Shown here piece after piece: positions 6,975 through 14,880 of a stretch of DNA of 16,283 bases (positions within the stretch are counted from its first letter, which is position 1; each line of letters opens with the position of its first letter). Under the pieces are notes generated by a model, which saw only the letters and a list, made by a program, of their open reading frames with translations, was not told the DNA's origin and did not search any database. A program made the position numbers and the translations under genes. Origin of the DNA: an uncultured Planctomycetaceae bacterium (GTDB taxonomy: Bacteria > Planctomycetota > Phycisphaerae > UBA1845 > UTPLA1); NCBI GenBank assembly GCA_938008425.1, contig CALLKH010000430.1:1-16283 (forward strand), written 5' to 3'.

Positions 6975-7165
6975 GCACTGAATTGCAGTCATTACCCGGC
7001 TCTTGGTTGAAATCGGTAGGAATGGTGTCCGGGGAATCAAGCTGCAACCGCCCTCCCCAAAGAGTGTCACGCCCGTTCGGGACCGCCGGAGGCCCCGAAT
7101 CGACAGTGATCATACCATCAGAAATAGCCGGGCGTCGAAATGGTTTCAGATAAGGGGCTCCTCGA

Positions 7166-9466
7166 ATGACCGCGCGCCTCATGTTGCTGGTCCTGTTGTC
7201 ACAGCTTGCCATGAACCCAGCTCGAAACGCCGAAGCACAATGTCAGTCGGACTGGCTTCCGGGACAGGGATTGCCGGGGCTCAACGGGACAGCGTTCGCG
7301 GCAAAGACATGGGATCCTGACGGCCCGGGTCCAACGCCGCTTTCGTTGTTTGTCGGAGGTGACTTCACGGCAGCAGGCGATGTGATTGCCAATCGAATCG
7401 CCGCCTGGGACGGCGCACACTGGTCGCCCGTGGCGCCGGGGCACGACGAGGCCATTCTCGCCCTCGAAGTCTACGAGGGCCAACTGATTGCAGCCGGCAG
7501 AACGCTTGGCGTCAACAACTTCTTCGAGTCTCGAATCGCGCGATATGACGGCGCGGTCTGGCATCCACTCGGCACCGGACTTAACGGCACGGTCCGAGCG
7601 ATGACCGTTTACAACGGGCAGCTCATCGTAGGTGGCGAATTCACCACGGCGGGTGAAGTCCTTTCACCGGGAATTGCAGGATGGGACGGTGAGTCCTGGC
7701 AGACGATTGGAGTGACAGCGACTCGCACGGCGGTGCGCGCCCTCGCCGTTTACGACGGCTTCCTTATCGCGGCGGGCCAATTCGAGTCGCCGCAGGGTGC
7801 GCTCCTGAACCGCGTCATGAGGTGGAATGGCGCCGACTGGCAACCGCTTGGCTCGGAATTCACGGGTGAGAACAGCTCGCTGAAGGCGGCGATCGTTCAT
7901 GACGGACAGATAATCATCGGGGGACGATTCCACATGGCTGGCGAAACGACTGCGTCGTGCATCGCCCGCTGGACAGGCGCGAGTTGGGAGGCGTTGGGTA
8001 CCGGTATCACGCACGACACGGCGCCCGCATATACCGTGAACAGCCTGGCGGTCTTCGACGATGAGCTGATCGCTGCAGGTGACTTCAACATCGCCGGTGG
8101 CGTGACGGCACAGAATGTGGCCGGCTGGAATGGGGCGGAGTGGCGTTCGCTGGATTCCGGTGTGTCGGGTCCGGTGCACTGCTCGGCGGAATTTGAGGGG
8201 GTAGTGATTGTAGCAGGTCAGTTCTCAACAGCGTCCGGACGTTCGACGCAGGGAATTGCGGCATGGAACGGCGCCACCTGGGGGAAGATCGGAAGCGGGG
8301 GTGCAGGCGGTTATATCACCGCGATGACGGTTCAGAACGGTAAGCTATTCGTGTGCGGCGGTTTCACGTCGATCGGCGGCATTCTTTCCGGCGGCGTCGC
8401 CGAATGGGATGGCACAGGCTGGCAAGCTGTCGGCGAAGATCGCGTCACGTCGCCATTCGCGGTCGCGATCTATGACGATGAACTTGTCGTCGGCGCCTCC
8501 TACTTTGGATTCCCTAATTCGACCGCTTACGGCCTCGCCGCATGGAACGGAAGCAATTGGCAGGCGATCGGCATGCAGTATTTTTCCCTAGTTCGCGCGC
8601 TCGCCCGTCATGACGGCGAGCTGATCGCCGCAGGCGAATTCTTGACTCAGTCCGCCGGCGGCGCCGCGATTCGCTCAATCGCACGCTGGAATGGATCGAC
8701 ATGGAGCCCGCTCGGCGCAGGAACAGACGGCAGCGTTTATGCGCTCGGCGAGTTCAACGGAGACCTGATCGCCGGCGGCTGGTTTTCGACCGCCGGCGGC
8801 GTTTCCGCCAAGAACATCGCAAGGTGGGATGGTGCGAACTGGCACGCGCTCGGAGTCGGGGTTGTCGGACAGGTATATGCGATGACCGAGTACGATGGCA
8901 GGCTCGTCATCGGCGGCAGTTTCACGACGGCAGGCGGCCAGCCGGCCAATCGAATCGCGAGTTGGGATGGGACGTCCTGGCAACCCCTTGGCAGCGGCAT
9001 GGATCAGCAGGTCAATGCACTCACAACCTATGAAGGCCTGCTCGTCGCCGCGGGGCAGTTCACGACAGCCGGAGGTGAGGCTGCATCCGGAGTCTCCCAT
9101 TGGGATGGAGTTTCGTGGCGCCCGCTCGGTGACGGCATTGCGAATCCGCGTGTACTGACCTTGCAGGAGTTCGGCGGAGAATTGATCGCTGGAGGGATTT
9201 TCACTACCGCCGGCGCCTACAGCTCGCTGTACTGGGCCCGATGGGGACCGACATGCAGGCGCGCGGACATGAACTGTGATGGTTCTATCGACCTGGACGA
9301 CGTAGCCGGGTTTGTTGAGGCCCTTCTGGATGAACCTGGAGCGGCGCCATGCGAGGCGTACCTTGCCAATGTTAATCTTGACGTTCACGCCGACGGGCGG
9401 CCGCGCGTTGACGGCGGCGATGTCGAGGCTTTCACGGATTGCCTGCTCAATGACGACTGCCCTTAG
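7166..9466 (+). CDS. Secreted beta-propeller-like repeat protein with dockerin-like C-terminus
   Basis: This 766-residue exported protein begins with a signal peptide (residues 1-24, cleavage after A-E-A). The ATG at 7166 has GGGG nine bases upstream. Residues about 55-695 consist of some 14 tandem units of 44-52 residues. Each has a pattern like V-x-A-L-x-x-Y-D-G-x-L-I-A-A-G-x-F, then a Gly/Ala-rich turn, then I-A-x-W-D-G-x-x-W-x-P-L-G. Twelve units are complete; the first and last are partial. Such blade-sized units usually build beta-propellers, and 14 would suit two seven-bladed rings. Residues 697-766 form a tail typical of planctomycete secreted proteins. It has a canonical Ca-binding loop D701-x-N703-x-D705-G706 with D709 and D712, a second more divergent loop (D739-D752) and five cysteines. 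Dockerin-like tails elsewhere mediate protein attachment, but the partner here is unknown. Function is probably binding, not catalysis; no active-site motif is visible. It converges on the kinase gene. Confidence 0.85.
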   Translation: MTARLMLLVLLSQLAMNPARNAEAQCQSDWLPGQGLPGLNGTAFAAKTWDPDGPGPTPLSLFVGGDFTAAGDVIANRIAAWDGAHWSPVAPGHDEAILALEVYEGQLIAAGRTLGVNNFFESRIARYDGAVWHPLGTGLNGTVRAMTVYNGQLIVGGEFTTAGEVLSPGIAGWDGESWQTIGVTATRTAVRALAVYDGFLIAAGQFESPQGALLNRVMRWNGADWQPLGSEFTGENSSLKAAIVHDGQIIIGGRFHMAGETTASCIARWTGASWEALGTGITHDTAPAYTVNSLAVFDDELIAAGDFNIAGGVTAQNVAGWNGAEWRSLDSGVSGPVHCSAEFEGVVIVAGQFSTASGRSTQGIAAWNGATWGKIGSGGAGGYITAMTVQNGKLFVCGGFTSIGGILSGGVAEWDGTGWQAVGEDRVTSPFAVAIYDDELVVGASYFGFPNSTAYGLAAWNGSNWQAIGMQYFSLVRALARHDGELIAAGEFLTQSAGGAAIRSIARWNGSTWSPLGAGTDGSVYALGEFNGDLIAGGWFSTAGGVSAKNIARWDGANWHALGVGVVGQVYAMTEYDGRLVIGGSFTTAGGQPANRIASWDGTSWQPLGSGMDQQVNALTTYEGLLVAAGQFTTAGGEAASGVSHWDGVSWRPLGDGIANPRVLTLQEFGGELIAGGIFTTAGAYSSLYWARWGPTCRRADMNCDGSIDLDDVAGFVEALLDEPGAAPCEAYLANVNLDVHADGRPRVDGGDVEAFTDCLLNDDCP

Positions 9467-9810
9467 ATTGCTCCTCGATCACAACAGATCAACCGGGGAC
9501 GGCGGCGCTCGGGTGACGGGTTGGGCCAATGGGCTTGGCACAGATCGATCAGCCATTCGTACACAGACTCCTGGGCGATCGATGACGACTTGGACGAGTA
9601 CGAGGCGGCGTCGCGATCGAGTGCAAGGTCAGGGTCGGGGTTGAGCGCCAAAGCGCACCGGCATTGTGATTCAGTGCGCGGAGATACCCCTCTCCCCGAT
9701 CCTTCCGCTTGGAGAGGGAAGTGGCGGGAAGCGGCGAACCATTGGCATCTATTGAACCCCGCTCCGACGGGATCGCGCGTGGTGAAGCAGTCTCGCCCAT
9801 GCTTGCCGGG
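9467..9810. other. Intergenic region between convergent genes
   Basis: These 344 bases separate the repeat-protein stop from the kinase stop. Short open frames occur on both strands but have no start signals or recognisable content. The only clear structure is the inverted repeat at 9688-9718. Confidence 0.55.
9688..9718. repeat. 8-bp inverted repeat, possible bidirectional transcription stop
   Basis: CCCTCTCC (9688-9695) pairs perfectly with GGAGAGGG (9711-9718) around a 15-base loop. No T run follows on either strand, so it is not a classical terminator. Its place between two convergent stops suggests 3'-end formation or RNA protection for both genes. It could also be a dispersed repeat present elsewhere in the genome. 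Confidence 0.4.
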
Positions 9811-12531
9811 TCATCGCGGCGGCTCCGCGCGAAGCCGCCAGGCCGTCGCGTCATCCGAACGGCCGAGTTCGTCGTAGAGTGACGCAAGAGCCGTCGCGCA
9901 CTTGAACGCGTTCTCGCTTTCGCCGCGGGAGGTGCTCAGGTTCCATGCCGTCGTCAGCTGCAATTCGGCGTCGTCGAATCGCTTCGCGCGATGATACGCG
10001 CGCCCGAGATTCCGTCGCAGGACCGGCTCCATCGAAACGAGCGTATTGGCCTGGACCCGCGCCAGCGCGGGCTCCAGAATGCCGATGGCCGCGCTCCCGT
10101 CTCCCGACTCGACATAACAGAGCCCCAGGTTGTTCGATGCAATGAGCGTCTGACGGTGGTCCTCGCCGAACGTGGCTTTGAGGAATTCCAGGGACTTGAG
10201 GTAGAGCGCCTGTGCCTCGGCATGGCGGCCGAGCCCGCTCAAGGCCGCGGCAAGGTGCATCTGCTGCCGGTGGAAGATGAGCTGGTCGCGGCCGAAGGCG
10301 CGCTCCGCCTCGGCCACGGCGCGCATGCCGATTTCGTGCGCTTCCTCGAAGTGACGCGCCCGCAGCAGTGAAGAAAGGTAATCGTTGCAGGCCTTGTGCG
10401 TGAATTCATTCGACCAGCCGTTGAGAGCGATGCGGCGCTCGAGCACGTCGCGCGAGATCGCGAGTGCCCGGTCGGTCCGGCCCTGTCGCTGGAGCGATTC
10501 GGCGAGCGATGAAAGGTATCCGAGCGTATGTTCATGATCAGGCCCCAGCGCCTCCGCGGCGTCGTGCGCCACCGACTCCAGTTCGGCCAGGGCCTCCTCG
10601 GCCCGCCCCAGCTCCGACAGCGTGTTGGCGAGATTGTGTCGCTGGGTCAGCACGCTGAGGGTGTGGTGCTGCCCCTTGGCCCGGCGGGCCGCCAGAACGC
10701 TTCGCTGGATCTGTTCGGCCTCCTCGTACTTTCCGGCGTCGCCGAGGACGTTCGCCAGGTTGGACTTCATGGTCAGGGTCACTTCGTGCGTCGCGCCGAG
10801 GGACCTCGATGCCGCCTCGATCGCTTCCCGGTAGCGCGTCTCGGCGACGACGAGATCCTGCTTGTCGTGATAACAGCCTGCGATCACCTCCATGGCGGTC
10901 AGCGTGATCTTGTGTGCATCGCCCAGCGTTCTTCGGGCGTCGGCGAGCGCCTGTTCGGCCATCGCCCTCGCTTCGTCGGGCTTCGCCTCCCACCGCAGAA
11001 CGGTGGCGAGTCGATTCTGGTCCGAGAGAATTTCGGCCGCGTCGGCCGGCGCGTACGAACGGCGCAGCGCTATCGCGCGCGTGAGGTTCGCGTCAGCCCG
11101 CTCATACTCGCCGAGCCCGAAATACATCCACCCGAGCGCCGAGCGAACCTGGGCCTCGACCTCGGGCTGCGGTCCGACGGATGCGTTCAGCCGGTCCTCT
11201 GCGGTGTGCAGCACGTCCACCATCTTGACGTTTCGGTCGCCGTAATTCGGATCACCCGCAAGGATCAGCTCGCCCAGCAAGTTCGAAATGGCCTGCGCGC
11301 GATTGCGCTCGAGCCGGATGGCGAAATACGAGCGCGTCAAAAGTCCGGTGGCAACGACCAGTATCGCGCTGAACAGGACCGCGATTGTGACCCCGGTGCG
11401 ATGCCGCCGGGCGAATTTCGCCATCCGATAGGTCGCCGACGGCGCGCGGGCCGAGATCGGCTCGTGGCGCAGGATGCGAGCCAGGTCATCCGCCAAGGCC
11501 TGCGCCGACGGGTAACGGCGCGATTTTTCGCGTGAAAGCGCGGTCATGATGACAATCGAAAGGTCGCCGTGCAGCGTGGAATCCACCCGGCCGATGGGCG
11601 TCGGCTCCATGCTGGAAATCCGCCGGATGACTTCCACGATCGGCACGCCGCTCACATCAATTGGCAATCGTCCGGTCAACATCTCGTAGAAGAGCACCCC
11701 GAGGGCCCAGACATCGGTTCGCACGTCGACCTCATCCAGGCGTCCCGCCGCCTGTTCGGGGCTCATGTATCCCGGCGTTCCAAGCAGCATGCCGGCCGTG
11801 GTAAGCCAGGTCTGTTCGCCTCCATCGAGCAGGCGGGCGATGCCGAAATCGAGAACCTTGGGCTCGCCTTCGGGCGTCACCAGCACATTGGCCGGCTTGA
11901 GGTCTCGATGGATGATCGCCTTCTGGTGCGCAGCGTGAACAGCGGAGGCGACCTTGATCGCGAGCCGCACGATGTCATCATGCACGAGCCGTTTCGTGCG
12001 AACATGCTCCGTAATGGTCGTTCCGGCCACCCACTCCATGGCGATGAACGGCAGCGGGCGATTTGTCTCGGTTCGGTGAATCCCGGCCTCGAAGATGCGC
12101 GCCACGTTCGGATGATCGATGCGGCCCAGCGCGACGGCCTCGCGGTCGAAGCGGCCGGAGCCGTCGATCAAGGGGAGCGGGTCGCGCAAGACCTTGATGG
12201 CCACCGTTCGCTCCGGGCTCAACTGTCGTGCGGAATAGACGGCGGATGTAGACCCTTCGGCGATCAGGCCGTCCAAAACGTATCGGCCCACCCGCTGGCC
12301 CGCGAGCCCGCCCAGTTCCGGCCGCCCCGCGCCCACCCAGGAGTCGAGCGCCGGTGAGAGCAGGCCCGGCGAGCCCTCAGCAGCCCTGACCAGCGACTCC
12401 ACTTCCGCCTTCAGGGCTTCGTCGCCATTTACGAGCCTGGCGATGGTTTCCGCGCGCTCTTCAACCGCCGCGTCGAGGACGTTGGCGACGATTCGCTTGA
12501 CGGCCCTCCAGTCTTGCGTGGATTGCTTCAT
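9811..12531 (-). CDS. Membrane Ser/Thr protein kinase with C-terminal TPR repeats
   Basis: This 906-residue protein phosphorylates Ser/Thr residues on unknown targets. The kinase domain spans about 84-355: a glycine loop that is degenerate (I-A-E-G-S-T-S-A-V-Y, 90-99, one Gly instead of three), the ATP lysine in AIKVL (Lys113), catalytic HRDLKPAN (208-215, Asp210), DFG (228-230), an activation segment ending GTPGYMSPE (251-259), and TDVWALGVLFYEMLTG (272-287). A transmembrane helix lies at about 381-398 (preceded by RRHR), placing the kinase inside the cell. The 500 residues that follow are TPR repeats of the kinesin-light-chain type (A-N-x-L-x-x-x-G-x-Y-x-x-A-E), presumably outside the cytoplasm or membrane-associated. 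The N-terminal 70 residues resemble the helical leader common in planctomycete kinases. The start has GGAAA five bases upstream. It lies 16 bases after the sigma-factor stop and is surely co-transcribed. The HRD, DFG and Lys residues suggest it is active despite the unusual loop. Confidence 0.93.
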   Translation of the reverse strand: MKQSTQDWRAVKRIVANVLDAAVEERAETIARLVNGDEALKAEVESLVRAAEGSPGLLSPALDSWVGAGRPELGGLAGQRVGRYVLDGLIAEGSTSAVYSARQLSPERTVAIKVLRDPLPLIDGSGRFDREAVALGRIDHPNVARIFEAGIHRTETNRPLPFIAMEWVAGTTITEHVRTKRLVHDDIVRLAIKVASAVHAAHQKAIIHRDLKPANVLVTPEGEPKVLDFGIARLLDGGEQTWLTTAGMLLGTPGYMSPEQAAGRLDEVDVRTDVWALGVLFYEMLTGRLPIDVSGVPIVEVIRRISSMEPTPIGRVDSTLHGDLSIVIMTALSREKSRRYPSAQALADDLARILRHEPISARAPSATYRMAKFARRHRTGVTIAVLFSAILVVATGLLTRSYFAIRLERNRAQAISNLLGELILAGDPNYGDRNVKMVDVLHTAEDRLNASVGPQPEVEAQVRSALGWMYFGLGEYERADANLTRAIALRRSYAPADAAEILSDQNRLATVLRWEAKPDEARAMAEQALADARRTLGDAHKITLTAMEVIAGCYHDKQDLVVAETRYREAIEAASRSLGATHEVTLTMKSNLANVLGDAGKYEEAEQIQRSVLAARRAKGQHHTLSVLTQRHNLANTLSELGRAEEALAELESVAHDAAEALGPDHEHTLGYLSSLAESLQRQGRTDRALAISRDVLERRIALNGWSNEFTHKACNDYLSSLLRARHFEEAHEIGMRAVAEAERAFGRDQLIFHRQQMHLAAALSGLGRHAEAQALYLKSLEFLKATFGEDHRQTLIASNNLGLCYVESGDGSAAIGILEPALARVQANTLVSMEPVLRRNLGRAYHRAKRFDDAELQLTTAWNLSTSRGESENAFKCATALASLYDELGRSDDATAWRLRAEPPR

Positions 12532-12547
12532 CGTGTTTCCGGTCGGG

Positions 12548-13141
12548 TCAATCCTCTTGGGGGTCTATGCGACGAAGAAGCCAGGCCCGGGCAACCGCCC
12601 AGTCACTTTTTACGGATCGTGGCGAACGATCGAGCGTCGCAGCCGCGTCCTCCACCGTCATACCGGCGAAGAAGCGAAGCAAGACCACTTCATGAAGGTC
12701 CGGATCGAAGGAATGGAGTTCATCAAGGGCATCGTTCAGCGCGAGAAGCGAATCCGGATCGGCGGCATCCGCGGTCGCAGGCACGTCCGCATGATCAAGG
12801 TCAACCCGCTTACGCCCCCCGCCGCGCTTCCGGCGGCCCACAAACCGGGCGCGCTCGACCAGGATGCGGCGCATCGCCTCCGCCGCGGCCGCAAAAAAGT
12901 GGCGCGGATTCTCCCAGAGCGCGGCGGGCTGGCTGTTCAGCCGCAGGTAGACCTCGTGAATCAGGGCGGTGGTTTGAAGGGTCAGTCCGGCCCGTTCATG
13001 TTGCATCCGGTGCCGTGCCAGGTCGTGCAACTGCTCATATACGACCGGAAAGATCTCGCGGGTGGTGCCCGACAGATGGATCGGCGGAGCGGGGGGACCC
13101 GCCGGAGAATCCGCCGACTCGTCAGAAAATTCCTGCCCCAT
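12548..13141 (-). CDS. ECF-type RNA polymerase sigma factor (Sig-70_X6 / TIGR02999-like)
   Basis: This 197-residue protein directs RNA polymerase to a special set of promoters. Region 2 spans about residues 27-98, including L-A-R-H-R-M, T-L-Q-T-T-A-L-I-H-E-V-Y-L-R-L (54-68), H-F-F-A-A-A-A-E-A-M-R-R-I-L-V-E-R-A-R (81-99), followed by a basic K-R-G-G-G linker. Region 4 (about 133-192) has L-R-F-F-A-G-M-T-V-E-D-A-A, then the helix-turn-helix S-P-R-S-V-K-S-D-W-A-V-A-R-A-W-L. This pattern is the planctomycete family usually found next to Ser/Thr kinases, as here. No anti-sigma gene is adjacent, so control is probably through the kinase downstream (inference from family context). The ATG at 13141 has no Shine-Dalgarno and lies about 3 bases from the predicted transcription start, suggesting leaderless translation. 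Confidence 0.92.
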   Translation of the reverse strand: MGQEFSDESADSPAGPPAPPIHLSGTTREIFPVVYEQLHDLARHRMQHERAGLTLQTTALIHEVYLRLNSQPAALWENPRHFFAAAAEAMRRILVERARFVGRRKRGGGRKRVDLDHADVPATADAADPDSLLALNDALDELHSFDPDLHEVVLLRFFAGMTVEDAAATLDRSPRSVKSDWAVARAWLLRRIDPQED

Positions 13142-13150
13142 CGGGATTGG

Positions 13151-13179
13151 ATTGTCGCACAGAGTCCTGTCGCAGCCAA
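13151..13179 (-). promoter_or_regulatory. Candidate promoter for the sigma-factor/kinase operon
   Basis: On the minus strand TTGGCT (13179-13174) and GACAAT (13156-13151) are 17 bases apart, each 4/6 to the housekeeping consensus. Transcription would start near 13144, almost at the ATG (13141). I see no obvious ECF-type GGAAC motif here, so autoregulation is not evident. Confidence 0.4.
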
Positions 13180-13256
13180 GTCAGATCCTTTGGAGACCCC
13201 CGTTGCGGGTGGTCCGAGTCTGACGGACGCCTGCTGGATCGCAAAAGGAGCGCTCG

Positions 13257-14537
13257 ATGCGTAACTCATCCCGAAATCAAAGTTTTCCGACGGCTCGACC
13301 CCGTGATGTCGCGAAGCACCCGTGGATTCGCCAGGGCGGATTCACGCTCGTCGCCCTCCTTTGTGCCGCCGTCCTCGTTGCCCCGATCGCGTGCGATTCG
13401 GCCAGCCTGCTGGGCGGTCTTGGCGACAAGCCGGCCATTGAGATCGCCCCGGCCGACCAGGAAATCACCGACCACGACTACGCCATTCTTCACGCAAGCA
13501 CTGCCAACGTGCCCGAACCGTCGGAAGACAGTGACGGCATTCACCTGGCGGCCATGCTGCGCTGGGAAATCGTCAGCGGCGGCGGCACACTGGAGCGGGT
13601 CGATCCGGAAAGCACGGCGCTTGAGAACGCGAAGATCATGAAGACGGATCCAGCAAACGAGTACGGGGCCGTGGTCCTCTATTTTCCCGAATCGGGCGCT
13701 TCCGGTGAGGTCACGATTAAGTGCGAGATCATCCGGCCGACCGAACGAACGGTCATCAACGAATTCGGGGAGCCGGTGAGGGAAAGTGAGGACATCTCGA
13801 TCGCCAGCTCTGAAGCGATCATTCACGTCAATGACATGATGCGGCTTCGTCTGACGCCCCCGACGACGACGCTGCCCGCAGCCGGAACCGTGTCGCTGAA
13901 GGCGATATTCGAGATCGAACCGTCTGACATTCCGGATATGGACCCTGGAGACGCCGACAGTCCGCAGGCTGAGCCGGCGAACATCCGGTATGAATGGAGC
14001 ATGTCAGGACTCGCCGGCGCCGGGGAACTCCAGTCTCAGTCCGACTCCCCGGACGCCGTCTTCACGGCCTTCGCGGAAGAGGCCACGTTCACCATTTCGG
14101 TGAAGACCATCGAGACGCTGGAGGACGGCGAGGAAGTCGTGAACGGTCCTGCGCATGCGGTCGTGCACGTCGATCCGAAACTGAAAGTCGTGCACACGTT
14201 CGGCTACTATCTCGCGTCGGACTTCAGCGACGACCCGGACTCTTACTGGGTCGTTGCGTGGTTGTACTTCCCGAAGATCCAGGGCGCGATCAGTTACCAG
14301 ATCGTCGCGCAGGGCATGCACGACGACGCGTTTTATGGTACCGGCTGGACATGGAACCTGACCGTCGCCGCGGACGGATCGATCACGGATATTCATGATG
14401 CCGGCGGTTCGTATCGAATCGGCATGTCGGGCGCGAGCGGTTCCATCGCGTCCGGCGGCCTCGGCGGCGCGTATGCGTGGATGGAGAGCCGGTTCTCCGG
14501 AATGCGCGCCATCGTGACGGCGGTTGTTCGAGAATAG
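13257..14537 (+). CDS. Exported protein of unknown function, possible lipoprotein, Ig-like regions
   Basis: I do not recognise this 426-residue protein. The start is well supported by AAAAGGAG (13243-13250) six bases before the ATG. A hydrophobic segment at about 28-45 is followed by Cys46 in V-A-P-I-A-C-D-S. This resembles a lipoprotein signal peptide, but the residue three before Cys is Pro instead of Leu, so the lipobox is imperfect. The next 250 residues are rich in Asp, Glu, Thr and Val. They contain two stretches reading like Ig/PKD-type beta sandwiches, for example T-V-S-L-K-A-I-F-E-I followed by R-Y-E-W-S-M-S-G and later A-T-F-T-I-S-V-K-T. The last 120 residues are Gly/Ser/Ala-rich with aromatic strands (Y-W-V-V-A-W-L-Y-F-P). 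It is divergent from the sigma/kinase operon with a 115-base shared control region, so it may be a target of, or an input to, that pathway; this is inference from position only. Confidence 0.8.
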   Translation: MRNSSRNQSFPTARPRDVAKHPWIRQGGFTLVALLCAAVLVAPIACDSASLLGGLGDKPAIEIAPADQEITDHDYAILHASTANVPEPSEDSDGIHLAAMLRWEIVSGGGTLERVDPESTALENAKIMKTDPANEYGAVVLYFPESGASGEVTIKCEIIRPTERTVINEFGEPVRESEDISIASSEAIIHVNDMMRLRLTPPTTTLPAAGTVSLKAIFEIEPSDIPDMDPGDADSPQAEPANIRYEWSMSGLAGAGELQSQSDSPDAVFTAFAEEATFTISVKTIETLEDGEEVVNGPAHAVVHVDPKLKVVHTFGYYLASDFSDDPDSYWVVAWLYFPKIQGAISYQIVAQGMHDDAFYGTGWTWNLTVAADGSITDIHDAGGSYRIGMSGASGSIASGGLGGAYAWMESRFSGMRAIVTAVVRE

Positions 14538-14880
14538 AGGACGACCGCGCCCGATACCAAGTCTCCGATAGGGGAGGCCGTCAATCAGGAGGGGCGTCCG
14601 AATCGACATTGCGGTCTTGACGTCGATTTGGAGAGAGCCAGTTTCGTGGCACCTGATCGTCCCAGACGCGGCTCCCCATTCGAATCGTTTTCGGTGTTCA
14701 CCCTGTTCCTGTTGGGACTGGGCTGAACGGGATCGCCGCTTGCTCTGCCCGCCGGTTGAACGGAATCGCCGCCCGCATAACTCGCCGGCCTGGCAGGATT
14801 CGCCATGCCGCCGCACCCATACCCTGAACAAGTCTCTCCCCTTAAGATGGGCTCCGAATCGCATTCAAGGAGCCCCTTCC
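14538..14880. other. Intergenic region upstream of the EamA transporter
   Basis: These 343 bases contain no convincing gene. The transporter frame remains open back to a TTG at 14617, but that extension has no membrane or domain character and many Cys, Arg and Pro residues. A short direct repeat lies at 14724-14772. The right end carries the ribosome-binding site AAGGAG (14867-14872). No terminator is visible after the preceding gene. Confidence 0.5.
14724..14772. repeat. Two near-identical 16-base direct repeats
   Basis: TGAACGGGATCGCCGC (14724-14739) recurs as TGAACGGAATCGCCGC (14757-14772), one mismatch, 33 bases apart. A weaker third copy (about 10/16) begins at 14791. Direct repeats with three-turn spacing could be activator sites for the transporter gene; they may also be chance. 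Confidence 0.35.

Larger units (their letters stand above)
6677..7165. other. Divergent intergenic region between the GT2 gene and the repeat-protein gene
   Basis: No gene is supported in these 489 bases. The region contains two short inverted repeats: CGCCCA/TGGGCG at 6773-6796 and a better one at 6881-6905. It also contains a candidate plus-strand promoter at 6946-6974. The part from 6677 to 6766 could encode an N-terminal extension of the glycosyltransferase if translation starts upstream. Confidence 0.5.

Noticed and set aside
13212..13228. GTCCG/CGGAC dyad in the divergent promoter region
   Set aside because: Five-bp arms are expected by chance in GC-rich DNA; mentioned as context only, not called as an operator.
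12514..13641. Plus-strand frames across the sigma-factor gene (273 and 375 residues)
   Set aside because: They are antisense to a clear ECF sigma factor and run into the 13257 gene in the wrong frame; Arg/Pro/Ser-rich with no motif.
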